Notes: generated by a model not told the origin, from the sequence alone. A stretch of DNA of 64,000 bases from Spinellus fusiger (GCA_025094145.1 JALLLS010000072.1:1-64000), one strand, 5' to 3'. Shown: positions 12,746 to 24,956, counted from the first letter of the stretch. Made by a program: numbers and translations.

Positions 12746-13581
12746 GAAGTGAGGATACAGCGTCTGTTGTTGAAGGAGTCTGCACTCTATGGCGGTGTTG
12801 GCATTCCCGCTCAACACACCCATCAGCAGTCTCAATGAGCAAGCTACCAGCTGATGGCTCTACCTTAAAGTATCGAGTAGATGCGACCCGGTCAATAACT
12901 TAGTCCATCTGGATTTACTCTAGGGTGCTTCAAGCTGCGGGACAAGGCATCAGAGGAGGGTGTCTTCAGGAAGGGTAGCTGCGCTCTCAACAAATTTGGC
13001 TTGCAGATAAAAGAAACGAGGGTATATGTTAGGGAGAGCGGCTAATTGGACAACCTGGATCGTTCCAAACCTAGCAGTAGCAGATCTAGCAAGACAAAGT
13101 CTCAGACAAGCAGACTGACAGATTTGTAGCGGGCGGATACCTAGTCTATTGACATTAAAAATAGCCAACCCATACTCAAGAATAGGCAAAAAAGAAATAC
13201 ACTCTTAGAACAGTTATAATCCCAAAGCCATATATGTTTACTCCCATCCATATCAGCTTCTGCATTACTGCAATTGCCTTGACTTGTGAGTGTGAGAAAA
13301 GCGCGTCTTGGTTAATACCTTGACTTGAAAAAGAGATACCGAGGTACTTAAAAGAGTTACACATTGGAGGCTCATTTCCATAGAGATAAAACAGTACATT
13401 GTCTGGTACATAAATTATTTTACACTTGGAGGGACTTTATTTGTAACCAGGGAGAGTCAAGTGATTTTCATCAAGGGCCATATCATCAATATACTTTGTA
13501 TACGCACACTTGAGATCTTTTATAGTGTTACATATCCTCCCCATGCTGGCAATGAGGGTATATGTAGACTCCTTGAATATA
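12317..13581 (-). pseudogene. LINE reverse transcriptase 3' fragment with intact 3' tail, right-arm copy
   Basis: Same coding relic as the left arm, on the minus strand, but it continues through the spacer to its natural 3' end. That end reads AAAATAAAAATA...TTGAACTG and is shared with the tail at 57.4 kb, which defines the element's terminus. No long poly-A tail is present. The 5' part of the element is missing. Confidence 0.8.
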
Positions 13582-14471
13582 TATTCTATTTTAGTATATC
13601 AACAGCCTCTAAATAGTCACTAGAGACATACACCATGTTGTTATTGTAAATAGTATTTTTATTCAACCCCAAAGGTGCTCAGATAAATATATATCATAGC
13701 TATGAAAGACCCAGTAAAAAGATAATTCTGAATTATTCTCTGTCTTATATCGAGATAATAGCTTAATTCTATAGATTTTAATATTATAATATTTTATCTG
13801 GTGCCAGAAGCATTTAGAAATTACAGAGAGAAATACTCAGGACAACATCTTCGGCATCCATATTTTTCGGGGATTTATAAGGTACAATCTGAGTCAGGAC
13901 TACTACTAGAAAGTGCCATGAGCATCCACTGCAATAGTCCTCTAAGTGCAAACTCACAACACTCTTCTTGGATAACTGATAGAATGCAATTCACCACATT
14001 CAACTCTATTGGATAGTGTGTCTATAAGTACTGATGGAAGAACTGGATTGTCTCTTTCTAGGCCATAAATGTAGAGTAAAGAGCCAAAAAGACAAGTAGA
14101 TAGAAACCAGAGCATGATCAGTCCAGACAGTATGTGTATGTTGGACACCTCTTGACTATAGAAGTAGAGCGATTTCAGTCAATACAGAAAGAAAGAAGGA
14201 AGGAAGGAAGGAAAGACATAATAAGATATGTTGTTTATGGCCTAAATCTACTCTCTTTTGTGAATCATCAACAGCAACTACACTCACAGAAACACAGTCA
14301 AGAATACAGTCAATGGGAAAGAAGAATGGAAACAGGTCTACTACTGCAGCCCATTCTTTTGTAAACAGCTCCTGATAATACTCTTATTGAAGACACCCAT
14401 GAGTACTGGTTGTAGAGTGTCTGTAGCTTGTATCTATAAGAGTTGTAAAGAATAATAGCATAGTGTATATC

Positions 14472-14904
14472 TCAGTGCAAAGAGAAATAGACAGCAATAA
14501 ACTCAAACAACTGAGGCCGTGTTTCTGGATGACTCATGACGTTGATGACGCTTCCTGGAGGGAGATTGTCTCTCCAAACGAATAGGGCTCTAAAGTCTTT
14601 TTGTCTAGTGAGTGAATGAGAGATGATGCTGTTGTTGTACTCCAGTGTGCTGTGTTGACTAAAGACAGTACGTGCCCAGGTGCGGGCGCTGGTGTTGTTT
14701 GTTTGTTTGTTTGTTTGTTAAGGGTGTCTATAGCAGACAGTGCCTGGCTATTCGCGGGAAAAGGCTGTGGTTGTGCGGTGGCTACACATCATACTCAACA
14801 GACACAGCACTTTTAATCTGCGGTGGTCGTTGGAAGTACGCAGAATAAGTAAAGTAAGCTGGGCTCTGTTCTGTTGTGGGGTCGAGAGTTAAAGCGGCAC
14901 TCAT
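14472..14904 (-). CDS. Small two-exon gene of unknown function, right-arm copy
   Basis: Mirror copy of the left-arm gene, with exons 14786-14904 and 14472-14604 on the minus strand. The predicted 83-residue product is identical. If real, the cell carries two identical copies about 4 kb apart in divergent orientation, each running outward-to-centre. The same uncertainty about function applies. Confidence 0.45.
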
Positions 14905-16280
14905 TGTCTATTTACCAAGAAGTCCTTTACAGAGTCGAGCAGTGTGATGGCTACACCTAGCAAGTAAACCATACACACACTTCTTCACTGTTTATTATTA
15001 TTATAACTACTCTATCCTCATTATAGATATAGATATAACAAAGCCACAGTGCAATAGACTGCTTATTATCATTTTCTTAATTGTTTACGACATTGCTGCG
15101 CTACCTGCAACAATGGGTCCAGGCAAAAAAGGGCGAGCCTTGAAAAATCCTGAGCCTACAAGCAGGAGCGACCCACTTGTATCCATCACTCCTATTTCCA
15201 CACAATCCTGTTTCCACACAATGCATAGTCACAATGCATAGGCCACCCAGCACACTTCCTACAAACCTAAAGATGGAGGGGAGCAGACAGGATGCTTACT
15301 AATGTAAACGCATAGCCATGTCTAGCGACCACATCAAGAATGCAGAAAGAGGCAAAGGTGAGTACACACTATAAACTACCAAGCACAAAGTATTCTCTTA
15401 AAAAGAGACTACTCTATGGAATTGATAGGTCATAAGAGCAAATAACTCCCATTACACCAAGCATAATTTCATATTAGAGATGTTTCATGATAAAGTCAAC
15501 TCTCACTGTCTCTTCAATTAATGCTTCCGATGGTAGAGAAAAGAAAAGGTGTGGAAATAAAGCGGATATTTATACCTTTTTGACTAGGGTAGGAGATGCA
15601 AATCTGTGACTTAATAATGACTGCTGAGTGAATCACAGGATTCGGCTGTTGAAAATAAAAAGGACGGCTATGGGTGGCTGCTATAGAGATAGAGTCAGGT
15701 GGGAAAATATTTTCATCTGATTCTGTGTTATGATTGGTCCTTCCACTGTGACTATAAATCAATGTGTATTATTATGTTCCCACAGTGTTAAATTCGCCTT
15801 TTGATAGAAGAACATGACGCTTATGCCACTAGAAAGATGTATCTGTTCTGCAGACTCATCTTAAGTGTATCTCCTCCCTTACATTTATTTCTCAGACATC
15901 TCAGCACCGCCAGAGTATTGAGAGAGAAGGAGTACATTGACGGAACAAACTGAGCATCGTACATTGGATATTGCGCCTCAATCGAATAAGTCTTTTTATT
16001 TCGGTATCCGATAATTCTATTCTTTCTTTTGTAATTAGCATATAAGATTCTAAGCCAATGATATTTTATGTAATTCTGTTGTTTAATGATATTAAATGCT
16101 TTGTCTAAAGGCTTTATAGATCTACATTGATATGACCATGGATTTCAAAGAAGAAAAAGCAATAAGATGTTGAGATTGTGGCCCTGTATATTTCACCGTA
16201 CATTATCATTTATTTAATTGTTTGTATTGATTCATCATTAGGCACAAGTCTACTTTTAGTAATAGAGACGGGAGAGAGAC

Positions 16281-17001
16281 GCTGCATGCAAAGTGAAAAA
16301 GGATTTACTTATGACAATGGGTCAGTTTCGCAAGCAAATGACTACTCAAGCATCCAAGAACACTTTCAAATGAATGATGATAAAGCTTGGCCTGTGTTTT
16401 TACAGGGTGATCAAAAGACCTTCTCTCACTATTAGCCACAAGAAAAAGATTAGATGACAGTCGTCTGGTCTGATGATTCAGAATACCAGTTGATGAAAAC
16501 CAATAACTGTACCAGGGTGGCACGGGGAAAGAAGGGGTGACTCCCCCCAAAGAATATGAAGCCGATGATAAAGTTTGGTGGTGGTGGTGGTGTGAGTATT
16601 TTTTTTTCTTGGAAAGGTATTGGAAGACTAGTACCTTTGAAGGGCAGTATTGACAGTAAAAGATACAATGAGACTTTAGAAAAGATTGGCTGCCCAGAAC
16701 TGAATCGCCTTGATACAATGGGACCGGAGGTTGGTTATGTTTTGAAAAAGGATAGTTTCAGCTGTCATAAGATTAAGCAATCCAGTAGATGGTAGGCATA
16801 TAAATGTATTGTTGCTATGGAAAAGTGGTTCACACATAGCCCTGATTTGAACCCCATAGATGATTTATAGGATAAATTTTCAAAGCAACTCGTAAGAGGA
16901 AAGAATGGGAGAAAATCCCCAAAGACACTACAGACAACCTCATTTCAAGCATGCATCTGAGATGTAGGGCTGCTATGAAATCAAATGGTGGCCACACTAA
17001 A
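16281..17001 (+). pseudogene. Tc1/mariner transposase relic, right-arm copy
   Basis: Same relic as the left arm, on the plus strand. The segment around 16600-16720 reads SWKGIGRLVPLKG, a hallmark just after the first catalytic region of Tc1 transposases. The PDLNPID-like motif lies near 16840-16860. The coding frame is broken several times. Confidence 0.75.
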
Positions 17002-18744
17002 TATTGCAGGCTTTATACTCAACAGACTTGTATCTATTATTAATTAATATGCACTGTACATAGAGGTGGGTGCTTGAAGTTGAACTAAGTATATGATTAA
17101 GACATATACTAGATGAATTGACATTAGTTTATTCTGCATCCAAGGCTATCTATAATAAATGCATTAGCACATCTTGTTGATGCCTTGGCATTAATAAGTT
17201 TAGAATGTCAAAACACCACCAATCTATTCACTAGTATATCTCTTTATTTTATTTTGCATCATATATACTGCCATAAAGTACTATTCAACCTAATGTTTAT
17301 GTTTCTTTATCAATCTATTAAACAGATAATAAATGGTGTGGTGGTATTACAAGGATACCATATTAGACAGTTGGGCTGTAGCACTGCCTTGATTTTGATT
17401 TTGATTTTGATTATTATTATTATTATTTGCAGACTTCTTTGTTACTATCCTATGCATTGTACCTTGATAATAATGGTAGTACTTATTTGTTTGCTATTTT
17501 GAATTTATAAAGACCATTTAAACAATTCATAAATTCATAATTTAGTTGAAATAAGCGAATGGTAAATAGACATGCAACTTAAAGTACCTTTTTATTTATT
17601 ACTGTACTAACCACAGTATCATACAGATTATTGAAAATAATATCTACTTTTATGACCATCCACATTTAAAACCCAATGGACTGATTCGGCTGTTTCTATT
17701 GATACCCTTCACACATGGAACTGCTATGGAAATACATCAATCTTTCAAATCTCACATAAAAAAGAATCCAATAAAACTATATGCATATACCTTTATCATT
17801 ATTATTTATAATAACAATAATAATAAGGATTAAAAAAGGAATAAGAACTGACTGGAATGTTTTTTTTTACTTTCACAATTGACTAGAGTAAAAGATATCA
17901 CTGGAAGAACAAAGTGTTCACAGATTTAACAGTCAAATTACACATCCAAGAGCAACCAAAGCTGCCCTCTTTTCACCATTTCCTTTTCCTTTGAACTTCA
18001 ACTATTCTGAAAATAATAGGTAGAGTGATAGATGGATCTAGTGATAAAATCCACTAAAGACATCAAATATGTGGATCAGTTGGTTAGTGGTATTAAACAT
18101 TACACTGCATGTGTCTGATGTTGTTCATTAAACACACAAAACATATACCTTCCATTGATTCTTTTATTGTTCTATCAATGGCAAAACAGGCTTGCTGGAG
18201 ACACACATCTCTACTTGTTTTCTTATGATACCTGACCACAGATGATCCCATCTCGATGTCTGTCACTGTCTTTGGCCTTGTATCTCGCTTTGTGTATACC
18301 TATGGGTACTATAGATACGCTGTCATCCTTAACCAAACCATCTTTCATTTCCAAGAATTTTCTCTGGTATATGTCTCTATATCAATTCTCACTCTCAAAG
18401 TACCCACATAGACATTTCAAAGCCCCTAGCGTTGGCTTTACTATCTTTAAATGAATGCTCGTCAAAAACTAGTAAAGAGAACAACTCAACAGACCAATGC
18501 AAAACTATACTTATTTGGACATTAACTGTAGACAACAGTTTGTTAATTTCAATATTGTCTTTATCATCACAAGCTATTGATATCTCTTTTTCATACTAGC
18601 AGCTGCTTCCCCTAAGTCTGTTTGAGATTATGTTTTTCTTTCTAATCAAAGAAAAAGAGAACACACGATAGGGTACGTTCTATTTCTCCAGTACCCATTG
18701 CCTTGGTATTATGTTTGATCCACACGAGTCGATATAGCTATTAA

Positions 18745-21576
18745 CTATTGTTGGGTTAAATTGAGTAGTGTACATGTTCATAAAAACAAATAAATCGTCT
18801 GATTAGACATCAAGCTACAAAATCAAGAATTGAAAAAGAAATGGTACAATTAACGAGAAACACAAATAGATAAATAAATAAAAACAAAACAAAAATGAGA
18901 GAGAGTAGAATTAAGTTCATTTTAAAGAATACTCAAAGATGAACAATAAAGAAAAAGGGTTTTATTGGTATGTGTTTTTCGATTAACAATACTAACTTTA
19001 TATTCGAAGCTTTAATAACACTTATGAATGACTTTATGTGGAATATGATCAGTATTTCCATAGAAGAATGATTTCCATTAATAGGGTGGTTATCAATTTA
19101 ATTAGCTGGATGAATAAATAATGATGACAGAATGAAAACGAAAAAGGAAAAGATAAGTCGGGGAAGTTTAGTGCGAAACAAATCAAAAGAATGGTTGCGG
19201 GAATTGATACATATCACCGAGGGCTCGGATTGGTATACTTGCTGAAGAACAACCCACACAATGCACTACCTTGTGTATTTCATTAGACTTTCTCGTGCAG
19301 TCCCAGAAAATACTAATAAATATCTTATGGTCGCATAAAGCAGACTTTTATTTGTTGATCCTATATTATGTACATATATTGAGTTGTGGGGAATCATCTC
19401 ATTAAGGAGGTGATCATTAGTAATTTGTAGTGACTATAAGGTCGATATTGGTTTTTTTTATATGGCTTTATGTGGCAGATACATTATGTGAACTTAATCA
19501 GCTCTTAATAACTAATCAGCACATGTCGTATTCTATCCGATGTTTTAAGATGATATGTTTGTTCTTATACTATTATAAAGCTGCTATGATTGATGGCCCA
19601 TGAAATGTTTTAATTTTTTATTTGAATTACATGCTTATGTTTGTATCAACATACTGATTGATTTTATGGACTCCTCAAGACAATCCATATTGAAACTATA
19701 CAACTTACCATCAAAAACAATAGGTGACACGGCTGCGTATCTCTCTCATTTCATAGCCAATTGGGCAAAATTTAAATGACTGATATGTAGAATAACACTA
19801 ATCCTTTAATGAAAGTGAATTACAAAACCCAATTAGAAGTGTTGATAGAAACAACTAAAAACAAATAGTACTAAGAGACGGCGGTTGATTTAAAGAAAGC
19901 TAAGGTGGCGGAAGAATACAAAGAGTGACCATCGAACGATCTATCTAAAATACAAGAACTTGTTTAAATCCTAATGTAAATGAGTACAAAAATGAAAACA
20001 AACGTCATAGACTATTAAGGAACGACGATTTGATACGAATCAACAATAAGATTGATGTTGATATAATAATGTATTGGTGTTTCTAAACGACTTACATATT
20101 TGATTTATTTATTTTTGCGTTTCGAAGCTTTTTTTGTGTTTCGAAGGTCTTTCTTTTTTTCTTTACGTCCCGAATTTATTTTTCTGAGCATTTATTTTTC
20201 AGGGTTGAGTATTTCATTTGAAGAAAATATCAATAGACAGCCAGTCACTAGAAAGAACGGCTCTTGAATACGAGTGCGATGATACGTTAGGTGAGGCTTG
20301 AGGAACAGGGAATCAGTAACAGTGACAGTAGATTCAGCACCTGGGGTAGAATATACAGCTTCTCTTAAACGACTCCTAAATACAGTTTTATTTTATACCA
20401 TCAATTGGTAACTTCACCAGAAGCTATGGTCAGAGATACACCATCTTCATGCATTTTCTATTCATTTTTTGAATGAAATTCTGTTTAATAATTCTAAACA
20501 ACGAATTGGCTGTGAGCCCATGTAAAAAGATAAACAATCTTTTTAAACGTATTTTTTTAACAGATTCTTTTTTAGGTGAACGGATAATACTTAGGAATGG
20601 TGTAACTATATAGTTTTTCCAGAAATGATTCGCACTTTTTGAGAGAAAGGTTGCAAACCTAAAAGACTGTACATTATTTGTGTAGAACTTTATATTAATA
20701 TTTCTAAAAAGACAAAAGAATAAGACTTTCTTTCTCAAAGAGTGTGAATCATTTCTGGAGAAAATATACTCTGCATAGTGTCATGGTGTCAAATGGTTCT
20801 TTTGTGTTAAAACACGGAAAATCCTTAAAAATATACTGACACTTGAGTTTGGCCTAATCAAGTTATTTGTTCTTTTCTTCAATTCAACTATTCAAACTGA
20901 TTTTCACAATAAATCCGAGCTCAGTCTCCTTTGCAAAAAAAAAACTATTCAAACTGAGAAATATAAAATTAGACAATCAGAACGGAATTAAGAGTTAGAG
21001 ATGCGAATTATTCTTAATACATTATAGTCTTTTGGTGTGTGCCTGTTCTTGACAGTTCATCCATGACTTTCCATAGAGGAAGATTCTATTGTCTGGAGTA
21101 GTATGGAATAAAGACAATGTCTCATTATAGTTAGTTCTATCTTCCTATCGACATACCAAAGTAGGTCTATGGCCTATTGGAATTTGTGTTGGAATTTGTG
21201 TTGGAATTTACAAAGTAGATGGAAAGAACTCTACTATTCTACATTCTTCTATGCTCTTTTACACTTATCTTTTCCGTGTACTTTGTTATTTTGTTTATTC
21301 ACTTTATCTCTTTCTGTGCTATTCTATATTTACGGTTATCATTAACCTATACATCGTACATGGTTGGCTTGTTAAATCTCGGTACAATATCGAGTTCTTT
21401 ACAATAAAGTCTAATCTTAATTCACTCGTAGTACCAAACTCAAGTCAATTCTATCTTGGGAAATTACATAAATGGATCATTGTTCTTACATCATTTCCCG
21501 TAGAGAAATTTGCCTTATAAACATATAAAATATTCTCAGAACTCACTTCTTCTTGTCTTGATCCCGTATCAAAACT
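18745..21576. other. Gene-poor AT-rich region
   Basis: I find no convincing gene in these 2.8 kb. A minus-strand open frame at 20430-20738 (102 codons) is lysine/phenylalanine-rich and overlaps a small inverted repeat, so I do not call it. Three copies of a GGAATTTGTGTT-like unit sit at about 21179-21210. Confidence 0.5.
20611..20764. repeat. Small fold-back repeat (MITE-like)
   Basis: The arm at ~20615-20650 (CCAGAAATGATTCGCAC then TTTGAGAGAAAGG) is matched in reverse complement by ~20725-20762, with a few mismatches and a ~75-bp loop. The size and form suit a miniature inverted-repeat element, but no second copy was found in the window. Confidence 0.5.
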
Positions 21577-22778
21577 ATGTCTCTCAAGAATTACGTTGAA
21601 TTAAACCGCACAGGCGATAAAATGCCACTTGTTGGCTTTGGCTGCTGGAAGATCTCTAATGAAGTGGCTGAGAACACTGTCTACCAAGCCATCAAGGCTG
21701 GCTACCGTCTTATTGACAATGCCGCTGACTATGGAAATGAAGTAGAAGTGGGGCGTGGTATCAACAGAGCCATCCAAGAGGGAATTGTAAAGCGCGAGGA
21801 ATTGTTTGGTAGGCACTTATAGTTCAATAGAGGGTTGCTATGACCATGGACTCAACCCACAGCTACTCTTTAGTTGTGACCAAATTGTGGAACACCTTTC
21901 ACAACAAGGCCAATGTTCGTGCTTCTTTTGACAAGCAGCTCAAGGACTTGGGATTGGACTATGTTGATCTCTACTTGATTCATTGTAAGTGTAGAGAAGG
22001 AAGACGGGAGCAGTCTACTCTCTTCTTTATGAACAGTACTGATACTCACCATGAACACATCAGTCCCCGTTCCATTGAAGTTTGTGGAGCACACCAAGGC
22101 CTACCCTCCTGGATGGTACTCGCCTGATAACTCTGAGGCATTACAATATGAGAGCTCACCCATGCATGAGTGCTGGAGAGAACTCGAGAAGATTGTTGAG
22201 ACTGGTTTGACCAAGAACATTGGTGTGTCTAACTTCAATGTCCAGCTCATTTTGGATCTCTTGACTTATGCCAAGATTAAGCCCGCTGTTCTCCAAGGTA
22301 AATTCAGATGTTACTGATAATAAAGAAGAAGGAAGAAGAAAGAAGGAAAAGGAATATCTTCTCATAGCATTTCTTCTTTTATAGTCGAACTCCACCCTTA
22401 CTTACAGCAGAGCCGCCTTGTCAAATGGGTACAAGCACATGACATCCAAGTCACAGCCTACTCTTCCTTTGGTCCTACTTCCTTTGTTGGTCTGACGGAA
22501 GATGGCAAGAACACTGCACCTATTCTGGAGCACGAGGTGATCAAGCCATTGCTGAGAAGCACGGAAAGACAGCGGGTCAGATTGTTTTGCGCTGGTCTCT
22601 TGATAGAAATGTTGCAGTGATTCCCAAGAGTGTAAATGTTGAGCGTATGAAGTCTAACCATGATATTACCACATGGACTCTTGACCAGGATGACCGTGAA
22701 AAGATCAATGCTCTTGAAAGTGGCATGAGATTCAATGACATGGACAGTTACGGCTTCAACATTCCTCTTTTCTGTTAA
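21577..22778 (+). pseudogene. Aldo-keto reductase, D-xylose reductase type, with one-base frameshift
   Basis: Predicted exons are 21577-21808, 21874-21984, 22064-22297 and 22385-22778. The product would be about 323 residues, the normal length for NAD(P)H-dependent xylose reductase/AKR2. Order of motifs: PLVGFGCWK near the N-terminus, [10 protein letters not shown] with the catalytic Asp and Tyr, the VTKLWN lysine, LIHFP histidine, VELHPYLQQ, and IPKS near the C-terminus for cofactor binding. The phase of every intron fits. At about 22545, where the family has a Lys-Ala-Ile-like stretch, one base appears to be missing (CAAGCCATTGC), and the frame changes for the last ~75 codons. This is either a true inactivating mutation or a sequence error. 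The reaction, if active, is cytosolic reduction of aldoses or related aldehydes. The preceding 35 bp include no clear promoter element. Confidence 0.85.
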
Positions 22779-23103
22779 ATATTATATACAAAATAGCACT
22801 ATTAAAATGTTGTGGATGAAGCTGTAATAGAAACAGTGGTTCTTCTTTGTTTGTTTTCCATGGCCCTTTACTATAGAGCACAGTGTCTTATACATCCCTC
22901 CACGATTCTCCTCTATTCATTGGCACAGTCTATCGATGACTAATTCCCGTTCTTCTCTTCTCTTGTCATTTGGGGATCTTCCTTTGCCATGACGCAACAT
23001 GGGCGGAAATTCAATGCGTGCCAATGGACACTCCACACAGTTTTATGAGTAGCCAGCAGCAAAAAAAACTAACACTAAAATAGAAGCGTTTGTTTTCTTC
23101 ATC

Positions 23104-23851
23104 ATGGCAGTGAGTGACATGAACACAGAATAGACAAGCCGCCTGTGCTTGGACGAGACGCTTATTCCTGGTTCCTAGATTAAATGGCTGCTTCTAGTCA
23201 GTCGACAGGGCAAAGTACGATTGACCAAGTGGTTTGTTACCATCCCACCCAAGGAAAAGGCAAAGATTGTTAAGGATGCCACTCAACTTGTTCTAGCAAG
23301 AAGAGTGAAGATGTGCAACTTTCTGGAATACAAAGGTAAGAGTCATCCATAGGCTCATTTAACAGTGGTTGATAGATCAGAAGATTGTCTATCGAAGGTA
23401 AGGACTATCTCTACTGTCCATGCCTTGTCCTCTTGGCAGAAGCCCTCCAACAACTTGCACCTTTAGATACGCAAGTCTCTTCTTTGTCGTAGGCACAAGT
23501 CGAGACGATAATGAACTGATCACTCTGGAAATTATCCACCGCTATGTGGAAATCCTTGATCGCTATTTTGGAAATGTGAGCCTATGCTTCATAAGTGACC
23601 TGCTTGTCATCCCACTAAACACACTACTATAGGTGTGTGAGTTGGATCTGATCTTTAACTTCCAGAAGGTAGGCAGGTGGTAGGCGTATCTAGGCTTAAA
23701 AAAAACCCCTATATCACAGGCCTATTTTATCCTGGACGAACTTATTATTGCTGGAGAACTCCAAGAAACAAGCAAAAAGTCTGTTTTAAGAGTGATTACC
23801 CAGCAAGACCAGTTTGAAGAACAGGAAGTGAATGAACAAAAGAGTGGATAA
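23104..23851 (+). CDS. APS1: AP-1 adaptor complex sigma subunit
   Basis: Six predicted coding exons: 23104-23109, 23179-23335, 23376-23397, 23467-23575, 23633-23668 and 23720-23851, giving 153 residues. The product reads almost like a textbook sigma-1: [17 protein letters not shown] at the start, then [52 protein letters not shown] and the [11 protein letters not shown] helix. It is the small subunit of the clathrin adaptor that sorts cargo at the trans-Golgi/endosome. The first coding exon holds only ATG and one Ala codon and is chosen because it gives a GTGAGT donor in phase. The 22-nt third exon is also a micro-exon. The gene converges on the BolA-like gene 225 bp downstream. Confidence 0.93.
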
Positions 23852-24075
23852 TAAGCCAATGTCTTTGTTCATGTACTCTATACGCCTCCATAGAGCCATG
23901 GGTGGATTAACCCATCGTCCATGTCTAAAGATTCCCTTGATAATCTCCCCTTCTCCCCTCCTTTCTTTATATTTAAGAAAGTAAAATAGTAGCATTTACT
24001 TCTATTTCCCTCAATAAAGAATAACAGCGATAACATAACATCCTGCTCATGAAAAGACCAGGCCTACACACACAG

Positions 24076-24636
24076 CTATTTCGATGGGTCCAACTCTCTC
24101 GATGTCTTTGTCTTTAGTGAGAGTGCATGGAGGCTCTGGCGAAACTCATCTCCCAATAGCTGGTAGACCATACGATGGCGCTGCATCATTGTCTATTGGA
24201 TGGTGGTATAAATATATGCATAATGTACAATTGCTGCTCTTACTTTTCCATCAAATGCCTCGGAAACAATGATCATTCTAATAGACATGCCCTGGTTATT
24301 ATCAAGCCAGGACTATTCTAGTGTAGTTACCTAAAATGTGTCTCTTTTTCAGTCGTATCCTTCATAGCAGCATGATGGGCGTGTAAATGTGACTCATTGA
24401 TGATTTCCAGCACAGGGGGGTTCAAGGCTTCTATTACCTTTGGAAGAAGTGTAAGACAATACTGTATGAAAAATAGATATTTAGCCAACGAGCCTTGCCT
24501 TAGTCTCCATAGCCAGTTGCAGAGGTCCCTTTTCTACAGCTACAAATTCATTCAAGAAACGGGTGGGGGTTGATTCTTTTGTGGTAGAATACACACGCAA
24601 AAGAGACAAAACACTGAGGACCTTGGATCGAGGCAT
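24076..24636 (-). CDS. BolA-like protein (probably mitochondrial)
   Basis: Predicted minus-strand exons are 24499-24636, 24331-24461, 24244-24277 and 24076-24192, giving 139 residues. The core matches the BolA family: INESHLHAHHAAMK, KETHFR, IIVSEAFDGK, then MMQRHRMVYQLLGDEF and LHALSLKTKT. BolA proteins work with monothiol glutaredoxins in Fe-S cluster maturation and iron sensing. The conserved histidine in RHRMVY, a cluster ligand in such pairs, is present. The N-terminal ~30 residues are basic and hydroxylated (LSLLRVYSTTK), consistent with a mitochondrial presequence. Intron 1 uses a GC donor (AAG|GCAAGG), needed to keep frame and supported by the in-phase acceptor. The gene is easily missed because each exon is short. 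Confidence 0.88.
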
Positions 24637-24767
24637 TATTACAAGAAGAATAGAAGATGAAATAATATGAGTAGCAGTAGCAGTAATAATAATCTTATAT
24701 ATTTAAAATAAAAATAAAATAAAATAAAAATAAAATAAAAAAAGAGCTCCTTAGCAGTTAGGCATTC

Positions 24768-24810
24768 GTGAAAGAATAGTCACGTCCTTTTGTCGGACGC
24801 ATTCTTTCAC
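24768..24810. other. Long stem-loop next to a Helitron helicase remnant
   Basis: GTGAAAGAAT at 24768-24777 pairs with ATTCTTTCAC at 24801-24810, and an inner CGTCC/GGACG stem closes a short TTTTGT-type loop. It lies immediately before a fragment of PIF1-type helicase. Helitron 3' ends carry a hairpin, but the expected CTRR terminus was not seen, so the role is open. Confidence 0.45.
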
Positions 24811-24900
24811 CCGACACTATAATGCTGCTTCGAAATCTGGATCCCAAAAATAGATATCAACACTGTAAAGCACACAATTCTGATAAACATTGGCTTTAGT
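24811..24900 (+). pseudogene. Helitron-type PIF1 helicase fragment
   Basis: The plus strand reads IMLLRNLDPKN, the conserved box near the C-terminus of Helitron/PIF1 helicases. A ~30-bp stretch matches the reverse complement of the helicase relic near 59.7 kb. Only about 30 residues survive before a stop. Confidence 0.55.
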
Positions 24901-24956
24901 TATGAGCTCAAAGGGATAGCAGTCATGGCCCACTGAGGGCCAAGTGGTTACTAGTG

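Larger units (their letters stand above)
12746..18744 (-). repeat. Right arm of the ~6.0-kb inverted repeat
   Basis: Mirror image of 6307-12305 at constant offset. The outer boundary lies after GATATAGCTATTAA (18744), where the sequence diverges from the left flank. No target-site duplication or terminal inverted motif is evident at the outer ends. The outer part (17001-18744) contains no convincing gene. Confidence 0.95.

Noticed and set aside
15113..15241. 42-codon ORF starting MGPGKKGRALKN (mirrored at 9811-9939 on the minus strand)
   Set aside because: Its first half looks plausible, but it stops soon and no splice continuation could be justified. It may be a gene fragment.
6307..18744. 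The palindrome as a single long-TIR transposon
   Set aside because: No target duplication or conserved end motif at 6307/18744, and the only transposase is a relic well inside each arm, so fold-back duplication fits better.
20430..20738. 102-codon minus-strand ORF
   Set aside because: Composition is typical of random AT-rich DNA and it overlaps the small fold-back repeat.
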